DNA of 64,000 nucleotides from Romanomermis culicivorax (lineage: Eukaryota; Nematoda; Enoplea; Mermithida; Mermithidae), in assembly GCA_963922205.1 (NCBI GenBank), contig CAWUHX010000087.1:62001-126000 (forward strand). Direction: 5' to 3'. The notes under the pieces are model-generated. The model was not told the origin of the DNA. It saw nothing but the letters and a program-made list of their open reading frames with translations, and ran no database searches. The translations under genes and the position numbers were made by a program. Below are positions 58,301 to 64,000 of this stretch, piece by piece. The first letter of the stretch is position 1; the number at the start of each line of letters is the position of its first letter.

Positions 58301-61300
58301 ACCTGTTGACCTCATACTCGGACTGGACTTCTTAGAACAGTTCAAGAACATTATGTTTGACTACCAACGTAATGTTTGTCGGCTGGACGCGGTAGAATTA
58401 CCCCTCCTGCTGACCACGCCGGAGATTGACCAGATCGACCCCTGGTGGGAGAACACCCGTGCTCTCTCGCGAAACTCACACAGGTCGGGATCACGATCGC
58501 GGTCCAGGGCTTCGTCCATCTCTCGGCCACACTCACGGGCCTCCTCAGTTGCCTCATCACGTGGGTCAACTAGGGGATCCCGGGCCTCTTCTAGACGGGC
58601 AAGTCGTCATCTGTCGACCTTGCACGGGTCAGGTTGCCCTCGACCTCCGCCTGGAACCTCTCCAGTAACGCTAGAGAAGGGCCGATACCGTGAGCCAAGT
58701 GATTCAGATGCTCCGACATCACCCGTGCCAAACGCGCCTCCGCTATCGGACACCGAGGTTGAATCACTAGGAGCTACTCAGAGTCCGAAGGATCACTCAG
58801 ACCACATACTAACAGTACAGGATGAGTCCACCCTTCTGAATGACCCGGAACCCTCCGTCGGATACGCTCTAGTAGGCCTCCTACGTCGTACGGGACTGCC
58901 GATTCCAAAGCGGTCCGGTAAGACCAAACATGTTAGTGGTGCCACCACACCTGATTCCGGTCATGTGGTCACGGCTTTTTACCCAAATGATATTCGGACA
59001 CCCCATATCAAAGTTCTCCTCAACAACTGGGTAGAAGCCAAGGCACTGGTCGACACAGGAGCTGTTTGCTCACTCTTGGACCACGAGTTAGCGGCCCAGC
59101 TGCCCAACTTGTCACTATCACCAACCAGGGCACGCCCTATCGCAGCCAACGGGTCCCCGATCCCACTGCTAGGAGCAGCCTACATCACAGTTACAGTGGC
59201 TGATGTCTCTGAACGGATTCAGGTCCAGATACAGGAGAACTGTTCAGCTGAACTGGTCCTCGGAACCAATTTCCTCGGCCGGTTCAATTGTGTCAGTTTG
59301 AACTGGGAGAAATCTTTCCTCCAGTTCAAAGAGAGTAGAATCCCCTGTGACGGTCTCATCCACAGCCCACCTTCTGCCCGCGGCGCTTTGCCCCTGAAGG
59401 ACTTGGTGATTCTAGAGCCTCGCTCCATGACACGATTCACTGTACCTGTCCCACCAATCTATACGAACGTGCCTGAGGTGGCCTTCTTTCCGAAGAACCT
59501 CACCGGGTCTCAACGACACGTATATTTTGCAGGAAGCGTCAGTACCGTGACCAACGGTCACATACCGCTTCAGGTGGTCAACCCGAGTACTCACTCCGTG
59601 GTTCTCTACCCGCACACGACCATCGGTCATGTGCAAATGCATAGTGAGCCCTCACGGGAATCACCGGTCGACTCAGACACCGTCCTCGATCGTCAGTGGG
59701 TCGAGGCCAATGCTGTGATCTCACCGGACATCTCCCCCCGGGACCGGGCAGCCTTACTCGATCTACTGGTTGCATACACCGACCTTTATGCTCTTGATGA
59801 AAAGGACACAGGTTCCACTGATCTCGTCCAGCACGAAATCAGCACGGGTGATGCCCGCCCAGTCCGCCGTTTTCCTTACCGGTCCTCACCTAAGGAAAAG
59901 GATCTCATCATGCAGGAGGTCAAGGCGCTCCAGGAGAAAGGTATTATTCGGCCCAGCACGTCTCCGTGGGCTACTAATACTGTCCTGGTGCGCAAGAAAA
60001 ACGGTTCTCACCGTATGTGTGTTGACTTTCGTGGTCTTAACGAGGTCACGAAAAAGGATGTCTACCCCCTCCCACGGATAGATGACATCCTCGACACACT
60101 CAAGGGTATGAAGTATTTCACTACCCTTGACCAGGCTAACGCTTATTGGTCAATCCCGATTGCCGAGGCCGATAAGGAGAAGACGGCTTTTAATACGCCT
60201 ATTGGACTATACGAATTCAATTATTTGCCTTTCGGTTTATGCAACGCGCCAGGGACATTTCAACGCCTTATGGACCTCCTCCTTACTGGAATCCAATGGC
60301 GCACGGTTCTGACTTATCTCGACGACATTTTGGTGTTCGGGAACTCTCACACCCAAATGCTTGAGCGCCTGGCAGGTGTGTTCGCCCGTCTTCGCCAGGG
60401 TGGAATGAAGCTCAGACTGAGCAAGTGCAAATTTTCGCACTCAGAGGTAGAGTACCTAGGCTATCGCATCTCACAGAGCGGCCTAGAACCTGACCAAGCC
60501 AAGCTGGCCGCCGTCCAAAACCTACCCATTCCACACAACGCCAAAGACATCAAGTCCTTCCTAGGCCTCGTGTCTTACTACCGGCGTTTCATCCCTGGTT
60601 GTGCCCGGCTCAGCGAGCCACTCACCAAGCTCTTACGGAAGGAAACTACTTTCCAGTGGTCAAAACCTCAGCAGGAGGCGTTCGATGAACTCCGCCGCCT
60701 GCTGACCAACCCTCCTATCCTGCGCCATCCGGACTTTTCGAAATCCTTTATCCTTCAAACTGATGCGAGTATTTCGGGGATAGGAGCGGTTCTTAGCCAG
60801 TTAGACGAAAATGGATACGACCATCCTGTCGCGTACGCCAGCCGAGGGTTAACAGCGGCCGAGAAAAACTACTCCATTACAGAACTGGAGACTCTCGCTG
60901 TTGTCCATTTCGTCAAGCACTTTCGACCATACCTCTTCCAGCACGAGGTGGTCGTCCAGACTGACCATACCGCGGTCAAAGCAGTGTTGGAGAAGCCTAA
61001 CCCCTCTGCTCGGATCGCTCGGTGGGGACTCGCGCTCGCCGAATTCAAACTGACAATTCGGCCGCGAAAAGGTCAGTCTAATGGTAATGCTGACGCATTA
61101 TCACGCCTGCCGGATCCTAACTCCCTCACCGGTCAGAGTATTGATGATACTCCCCTTTACAGACCTGAGGGGCACGTTATGATGATCACCGATGGTGCGC
61201 AGCACCCGGCGCGATCCAGGACCTTGACCGATGGTGTGCAGCACCTGGCGCGTTCAAGTAATTCAGCACCGATCACTGTTGGCGCGGAGCGCCCGGTACG

Positions 61301-62696
61301 ATCAGAGTCTTATGCCGAGATATCCGTCGGTGCGCAGCACCCCGACCTTTTCGCTGCTCAGCTGGAGGATCCGGAGTTAGCCGACATCATTCGATCTCTT
61401 AAGCCTCTGGGCGACCAGAATGATGTGCGAGGCTACCATCTGTTGGATAACGTCCTTCAGAAATGGACAGGCGAGTCCAATAAGATCGTCATACCCAGAT
61501 CCATGGTTCCTACCATTATCCGGGCTCATCACGATGACATCTTAGCTGGACATTTCGGTGCTAAACGTACTGCGCGGCTCATTGCTCGTAGATACCACTG
61601 GCCCTCCCTCAGTCGGGATGTCAAGTCCTTCTGTCAGCGGTGTGATCTTTGCCAACGGAATAAGCCCGCTCGACAGAAAACCACTGCGACCCTGAAACCT
61701 ATCACCATCACGGGACCGTTTCACCGGGTAGGTGTCGACTGCATGGGACCAATGACCACTAGCGAAGCTGGCAACCGTTTCATCGTAGTCTTTATCGACT
61801 ACTTTACGAAATGGGTCGAGGCTTTTGCTACTCCGGACATCACTGCGCACACCATAGCCCGGCTGTTTGTAACGCAAATTGTCTGCCGGCACGGGGCACC
61901 GCAGATTCTTCAGTCCGATCGTGGCACTGATTTCACATCAAAACTGATGACTGAAATCACTGCGATCTGCGCAACGAAGAAACTCCACTCTACCGCCTAT
62001 CACCCGATGACCAACGGCGAAGTGGAAAGAGCTAATCAGACGCTAGCCACACCGCTACGTATGTATGTTCATCAAGGACATACTGATTGGGATGAACACC
62101 TACCATACGCTGTGTTTGCCGTCAATATCAGCATGAATGAGTCAACAGGGTACTCGCCCTTTGAACTCATGTACGGTCGCACACCCATGCTCCCTGTTGA
62201 CGCCGCGCTCTCATTCAACCCTCCGGCCCATATCATTAATGTTTCCTCATATGATATGGAGGTCAAACGTCATTTCACGAATGCGTTAACCTTAATCCAG
62301 AGTCGGATTGAGAAAGCACAGGAAGCCTATGCACGGTCGTACGACCGGAGGGCACATGATGTCTCGTACAAAGTGGGGGATCAGGTGCTCAAACTGCGCA
62401 CCTCCAGCAAACGTGGACTCACTCCTAAATTGCTGCCCATCTACGATGGACCCTACCTTGTAACAAGTGTGGCATATCCCAATGTCACACTTCGTCTCGA
62501 GATGGATCAGGAAGACACTGTACATGTCAACCAGCTTCGACTTTACGTGTCCCCTGAACAACCGAGTGAAGCAGAGGATACACCTCCCACTTCACAGGCA
62601 ACGGATTCGGCACCCTTATTGTATCCATCAATAAGCCGGGACTTTACACCGAATCCGATTGACCCACATCTTGATGCAGAGGTCCCCGACCCGTAA
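53580..62696 (+). CDS. Gag-Env-Pol polyprotein (3038 codons)
   Basis: One uninterrupted frame from ATG 53580 to TAA 62694-62696. Domain order by residue: Gag 1-about 580 with two CCHC-type zinc knuckles (348-361 and 365-379) and a PPxY-type motif near 494-497; a poorly protein-like stretch 585-850 where another frame is coding; signal-like hydrophobic segment 858-880; ectodomain to about 1400; transmembrane segment about 1403-1432; retropepsin-like domain 1 (D1493); RS-rich linker 1630-1680; retropepsin-like domain 2 (D1825); RT with YLDD at 2246-2249; RNase H (D2395); integrase HHCC about 2651-2693 and D2720/D2780/E2816. All catalytic residues seen are intact. An Env-like module normally lies after pol, so its place between Gag and Pol is exceptional. 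Whether the whole frame is translated as one chain, or parts come from spliced RNAs, is not shown by the sequence. Confidence 0.85.
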   Translation: MKSETDLPSQIENKVQAAFENALGPLNQKLEAMNGRRHPPVSSFMAPPTFSGAFGESITDFMSHLTRFFTLQGVSETDHAYKIAFLESCLTGPALASYRDFSSSTPIPTRYEEFTAFLRRDFPVGRDSDLHQQLIQDRLQKPTESAIVYLEHLKRLSRVAYPDLATDVRDSIIKPIFLRGLKPVLRDSIKFREFTTLEETLKAACYAESQIFRDEIRYTAPSNAVFSSEPKHAGYNPDMPNRSANGRQSNAPTSSSSADEVRRLKQEMARLTAHVVKLTAQQRAPAPIQQMPPPQPSTPNQSVGRRSSGAHLQTCSFHGLCTHSDADCRAQRPTGAAPGNNAANGGRCYFCRTRAHPTDGCDRPCPHCRQVRVHRSTACPQRNPANTGENVYQNTGYSSQGTNVYHQRNGYHPPNGTGNHYRQPIRRNNAVGATDGPPHPDPLDLDDEALAEHLTDSSQQCYPVCVISIGFSVVQAAQVPVPMNVSDIPLPPPPPKYAMPVTLDPSTTPQFVGHANILASYRIPKLKTAESTPAANTTPSAPPARTVPPGPPPSIPTDSATEVLDQVEPMNLSGILPSSSGDPRVGTRNLSQSTTLLISCSQRHRPSKTRCWPSGQSTWPRNTRICRGLSSTSHQMSKRSRPPTSCLQHPSRCAYYDPTSPAGHSSSLPMGLSPSRPSRSSYWTGSHPRLQSMPSAEQSNRLVGSSCLLPPLHHRQQHHLLPRHRQLKWTLLLPRPRPRNPQMILHRRQQPRSNRRHQPKRHLRPPRPSRPSSNPWPSTRPYVQLMRMSALLKHHRSQRQSTHGRRKSVPFGKSSPAVNWSSISPTRNQSRPTATKKKSDTAPQARFVKLSEHLQITFVQLFLTIKLTLVASLFLGVSLSAPAAQYQFCGLSRSGHPLELPQRVECKPPQPSWSPRRMNVTVYVPSSDPITTTAWKCTLRSRKVCTNTGFFGSRGITADVITTQHLAPAACTLAHRTKMFGSQKLVGIRPGFYSTNQTLEVMYEWCCSDVCKTVTNLFIEEGQVASWDGTTALSTLGDVGGCSPTAGQCTTLDRVIVWPAQNFTARCHYHPKGNYTASMSGNHVIIDDLQVALKIPGNSRVFQLCPELRSTTVRTDQGLLLRIHGRYNLTQTMFRVATDSRPDPVNAKLNYLAQQIKESEINGFRFTWLELCSHAQRYLDLTWQLLRFDPTLGARAFLQRNDLTAEFTGDALTIWPCQKVNATYVYHSYRVGNVCYKYLPVQVGGTIYFATPGGPDLIKSSPIVPCHHHFTGIFRNRSGWFTESGAVHVSHIPLELFWKQRFNITHFEAPALFHDQLAMTPSNFAFFKQYVYKTEQTEAVLNRLVNFTAGLSLQPDAIYQAFAGVGTDIKASLEGVGLAANHVITGQEHTLAQGLHAVLSGPVQLIFNILITLTVLIGAGYLAYLGVSYYLSYRLRSKQVRFVSRFSPLGLYRKVQRWVGFHYVQNDVPSQLDRITPCFVVLLDTKETPAFLDTGCPRTIISQRLHKALAKESPKAVMAFQQHHDFNPLMSINGKAVHTILSGPYEIMLPGNRQPNTRIDVHLHVCKTTSPFWAPVDLILGLDFLEQFKNIMFDYQRNVCRLDAVELPLLLTTPEIDQIDPWWENTRALSRNSHRSGSRSRSRASSISRPHSRASSVASSRGSTRGSRASSRRASRHLSTLHGSGCPRPPPGTSPVTLEKGRYREPSDSDAPTSPVPNAPPLSDTEVESLGATQSPKDHSDHILTVQDESTLLNDPEPSVGYALVGLLRRTGLPIPKRSGKTKHVSGATTPDSGHVVTAFYPNDIRTPHIKVLLNNWVEAKALVDTGAVCSLLDHELAAQLPNLSLSPTRARPIAANGSPIPLLGAAYITVTVADVSERIQVQIQENCSAELVLGTNFLGRFNCVSLNWEKSFLQFKESRIPCDGLIHSPPSARGALPLKDLVILEPRSMTRFTVPVPPIYTNVPEVAFFPKNLTGSQRHVYFAGSVSTVTNGHIPLQVVNPSTHSVVLYPHTTIGHVQMHSEPSRESPVDSDTVLDRQWVEANAVISPDISPRDRAALLDLLVAYTDLYALDEKDTGSTDLVQHEISTGDARPVRRFPYRSSPKEKDLIMQEVKALQEKGIIRPSTSPWATNTVLVRKKNGSHRMCVDFRGLNEVTKKDVYPLPRIDDILDTLKGMKYFTTLDQANAYWSIPIAEADKEKTAFNTPIGLYEFNYLPFGLCNAPGTFQRLMDLLLTGIQWRTVLTYLDDILVFGNSHTQMLERLAGVFARLRQGGMKLRLSKCKFSHSEVEYLGYRISQSGLEPDQAKLAAVQNLPIPHNAKDIKSFLGLVSYYRRFIPGCARLSEPLTKLLRKETTFQWSKPQQEAFDELRRLLTNPPILRHPDFSKSFILQTDASISGIGAVLSQLDENGYDHPVAYASRGLTAAEKNYSITELETLAVVHFVKHFRPYLFQHEVVVQTDHTAVKAVLEKPNPSARIARWGLALAEFKLTIRPRKGQSNGNADALSRLPDPNSLTGQSIDDTPLYRPEGHVMMITDGAQHPARSRTLTDGVQHLARSSNSAPITVGAERPVRSESYAEISVGAQHPDLFAAQLEDPELADIIRSLKPLGDQNDVRGYHLLDNVLQKWTGESNKIVIPRSMVPTIIRAHHDDILAGHFGAKRTARLIARRYHWPSLSRDVKSFCQRCDLCQRNKPARQKTTATLKPITITGPFHRVGVDCMGPMTTSEAGNRFIVVFIDYFTKWVEAFATPDITAHTIARLFVTQIVCRHGAPQILQSDRGTDFTSKLMTEITAICATKKLHSTAYHPMTNGEVERANQTLATPLRMYVHQGHTDWDEHLPYAVFAVNISMNESTGYSPFELMYGRTPMLPVDAALSFNPPAHIINVSSYDMEVKRHFTNALTLIQSRIEKAQEAYARSYDRRAHDVSYKVGDQVLKLRTSSKRGLTPKLLPIYDGPYLVTSVAYPNVTLRLEMDQEDTVHVNQLRLYVSPEQPSEAEDTPPTSQATDSAPLLYPSISRDFTPNPIDPHLDAEVPDP
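55331..56098 (+). CDS. Overlapping frame: helical domain, Pro/Ala-rich linker, acidic tail
   Basis: In the frame one base back from gag, open from just after a TAG at 55328-55330 to a TGA at 56096-56098. It encodes about 255 residues with ordinary protein composition: a well-formed 85-residue helical region ([28 protein letters not shown]), a Pro/Ala/Thr linker and an acidic end (DSDEEEI). The gag/pol frame over the same bases gives a Ser/Arg/Pro/His-rich string without structure, so this frame looks like the selected one. There is no ATG at its start. A -1 shift or splicing from gag is needed (AG acceptors lie at 55319-55320 and 55329-55330), or it starts at an internal Met. It is either the true Gag C-terminus or an accessory protein. 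Confidence 0.65.
   Translation, partial: SRNQESLPVHDSIDFLFTAPSPVQDAMLAIWSVDLAKKYPHLPWTLLNEPSNVEALTAADVVLAAPVSMRLLRPDVARRALEFIANGTITISPVEKFLLDGEPSSPSVDAVRRAVEQASRILLPAAAATSPAAAPPVAATSPTKMDITASSPPAKEPANDPTPPATAQIKSPAPAQTTSPTAATKSPVVEPMAVDETLRPVNEDVSIVETSPFPTAVNPRSPKVGTLREILPSGELVLDFPDQEPISSDSDEEEI
56151..57965 (+). other. Env-like membrane glycoprotein module
   Basis: Starts with a hydrophobic signal-like segment with a plausible cleavage after SLSA (about 56220). An ectodomain of about 520 residues follows, with at least 15 cysteines (including a WCC pair) and nine N-x-S/T sequons. Then comes a hydrophobic transmembrane segment (about 57786-57875) and a short basic tail (YRLRSKQ). This is the build of a class I or class III viral glycoprotein. 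I cannot identify which virus group it derives from; no furin-type site or fusion peptide was certain. The signal segment has no Met before it in frame, so it is made as an internal signal of the polyprotein or from a spliced RNA. Confidence 0.75.
57990..58390 (+). other. Retropepsin-like domain 1
   Basis: [12 protein letters not shown] (catalytic Asp 1493) and the partner LILGLDFL motif at about residue 1578 are both present, so the fold looks complete. It directly follows the membrane segment and tail of the Env-like module, which would place it on the cytosolic side. Confidence 0.7.
58465..58615 (+). other. RS-repeat linker between the two proteases
   Basis: Residues about 1630-1680 are a run of SR/RS/RAS dipeptides like those of splicing-factor RS domains. 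Its function here is unknown. Confidence 0.7.
59010..59290 (+). other. Retropepsin-like domain 2
   Basis: [12 protein letters not shown] (catalytic Asp 1825) and LVLGTNFL at about 1892 mark a second complete aspartic protease domain, directly upstream of RT in the usual gypsy position. Confidence 0.8.
59820..60650 (+). other. Reverse transcriptase domain
   Basis: Motifs in order: [67 protein letters not shown] (2246-2249), [14 protein letters not shown] and [14 protein letters not shown]. All catalytic residues are intact, which supports recent activity. Confidence 0.92.
60690..61115 (+). other. RNase H domain
   Basis: [16 protein letters not shown] (D2395), [10 protein letters not shown] (catalytic Glu), VQTDHTAVK (Asp) and [10 protein letters not shown] at the end. 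Complete. Confidence 0.9.
61185..61345 (+). other. Imperfect GAQHPARS repeats in the RNase H-integrase linker
   Basis: Four copies of a (D/V)G(A/V)(Q/E)(H/R)(P/L)(A/V)RS-like unit, spaced about 13-17 residues apart; the last is truncated to VGAQHPD. Confidence 0.65.
61350..62500 (+). other. Integrase: HHCC zinc domain, DD35E core, C-terminal GPY-like domain
   Basis: Zinc domain around 61530-61660 (HH, then C-x2-C in CQRCDLC). Core: D2720 (GVDCMGP), D2780 (QSDRGTDF) and E2816 (NGEVERANQ), with 35 residues between the second D and E. The YDGPYLV motif near 62440 is the GPY/F-type module of gypsy integrases. No chromodomain seen. Confidence 0.9.
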
Positions 62697-63214
62697 CTCA
62701 GGATGCACTCTCTTCATTGTCCCCGCTTACGGACGAGGACGTCCTTTTTCGAAGGACCGCCGTGCCCCTCACGAAGTATCCACTCTTGTCCATGCTGGAT
62801 CTTAGTGGATAGAAGAGAGCGTTCAGCAACCTAAGCGTCACGCCTTAGGCGCATCCTCACGCGATAGCCTACACCTCTCAGGGTGCATCCTCTGCGATAG
62901 CCCGACAATCTGTACCTCACTGGGTGCATCCTCTGCGATAGCCTACATCTTGCCCTGAAAATTTTTCTTTTCTGTGTTCTAGACCTTCGCACAGGATATT
63001 CAATGTCGGCTACTCCACGCATAAACAACCTCCGGTCACCATACCACCGAACGAATTACGATCAAAGAAGGCCTCATCCACCGACAACCCAACGGACCTA
63101 TTCGACCACTCTCGCCGTCACACCCTGGAATGACCTACGACCACGGACACGCCGCATAAAACCTCACTACTGACCACTGCAAGGACGAGGACGCCCTTTT
63201 TCGAAGGACCGCCG
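62697..63214 (+). other. 3' untranslated region with short repeats
   Basis: Contains three GCATCCTC.(C/G)CGATAGCC units of about 40 bp (62850-62950). A direct repeat of about 33 bp (62731-62764 and 63183-63216) is also present; its second copy runs into the first two bases of the 3' LTR. No clean polypurine tract is seen next to the LTR, only AAGGACGAGGACG. Confidence 0.6.
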
Positions 63215-64000
63215 TGTCACGTGCCGCTCAATTCTCCAACGTCACGTGATCCCGATCATGCCGACATTTCGTTATTTTTCATGTTTTGTTTATTACCCGA
63301 TCATGCTTTTGTTTATTTCATTTTTACACATGCATTTTACGTTCGTTTTTTATATTTTTCATGCATTTCTATGTTTCGTTTTGTTGTATTTTTATTTCTT
63401 TACAAACGCGGGCTACAGTAGGCCCTTTAGCTAAAAACTTCCGCCAGTCGTGCTCCACGAGCACATGGCTATTTTTGGTGCGCTCACGCACCTCTTATCA
63501 TCAAAAATTAGCGTCGTTTTTGTTACGCAAAACGACTAGCTAAGAAGTTTTAGCTAAAGACGTTCATATGCTTAGCATAGGCACTGCAGCCGGCCTCAGT
63601 GCTAAACGCATGTGAATGAAAAAATGTCTATGTGCTCATAGGCATCTTCTGCATCGCGTCTAGCTGCAGAAGTTAGCTCGAGCGCCGAGAAACTCCGCCC
63701 AAGCTGCAGCTGTAGCCAAACATGTCCTTAAAAGGACATGTTTCTTTAGTTTTTCGCTCATTCTTGGGTTCACCAAGCTTTCGTCCAGTTGTCACTCCGC
63801 GTCCGCCGCCTCCTCGTCAAATTTGCATAATTTTATTATATACCTGTGCGTCCGCCGCCTTACTATCAATAAATTTGCATAAACTTACTCGTGTTCACTG
63901 CGCCCGCCGCCTAACGTCTACAGTACCCCGCTGCCCATCAGTGCCAGGTGTCCGACCGCCCCGGTTCGTGAATTAAACGTTGGAGTTTCGCCTCCCGCTC
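63215..64000 (+). repeat. 3' LTR, cut by the window end
   Basis: Starts TGTCACGTG and repeats 48433-49218. The window ends inside it. Confidence 0.9.

Larger units (their letters stand above)
48433..64000 (+). mobile_element. Ty3/gypsy-type LTR retroelement with Env-like module between Gag and Pol
   Basis: Two near-identical terminal repeats (48433- and 63215-, the second cut by the window end) enclose a long leader, a 3038-codon open frame and a 3' untranslated region. The pol order PR-RT-RNase H-IN is that of Ty3/gypsy elements and retroviruses. Only one difference was seen between the LTRs over 786 bp, so insertion is recent. Because the right end is outside the window, the target duplication cannot be checked. 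Confidence 0.9.

Overview
The window is eukaryotic genomic DNA, most likely from an invertebrate animal and probably a nematode. The evidence is short GT-AG introns with pyrimidine-rich acceptors, long strand-biased A/T tracts with roughly 10-bp spacing that resemble the periodic An/Tn clusters (PATCs) of nematodes, and a dense mix of LTR, Penelope-like and hAT-like elements. The phylum call is an inference. No bacterial or organellar features were seen.

Layout. 1-2.4 kb holds two overlapping reading frames of an unrecognised acidic/coiled-coil then basic/Pro-Gln-rich protein, cut by the window edge. 3.0-10.6 kb is a retroelement graveyard: an LTR with polypurine tract, a 5'-truncated Penelope-like element (RT plus GIY-YIG, then a tRNA-like block and a hammerhead-like motif), and two decayed Ty3/gypsy pol copies meeting tail to tail at 8.03 kb. 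10.8-14.2 kb carries small inverted and tandem repeats, a TIR element and a foldback-like pair of minisatellite arrays. 15.1-19.1 kb (minus) is a multi-exon homologue of the kinetochore gene NDC80 with two small hAT-like MITEs in its introns. 21.3-22.1 kb is a solo LTR, with a 4-bp target duplication, of the same family as the LTR at 3.6 kb.

24.4-48.4 kb is dominated by PATC-like T-rich and A-rich tracts. Part of it forms a large inverted repeat (26.9-28.6 kb against 36.6-42.7 kb). The right arm is interrupted by a roughly 4-kb segment carrying a three-exon gene (minus, 41598-37986) for a protein with a DEDD-type 3'-5' exonuclease-like domain. The spacer between the arms holds two hAT-like elements, one with a perfect 8-bp target duplication.

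48.4-64.0 kb is one young, nearly complete LTR retroelement: a >=786-bp LTR with one difference seen between copies, and a >4-kb repeat-rich leader. A 3038-codon open frame follows whose domain order is Gag, membrane glycoprotein (signal-like segment, at least nine N-glycosylation sequons, transmembrane helix), retropepsin 1, RS-rich linker, retropepsin 2, RT, RNase H and DD35E integrase. An Env-like module between Gag and Pol in a single open frame, plus a second coding frame overlapping the Gag/Env junction, is the most unusual content of the window.
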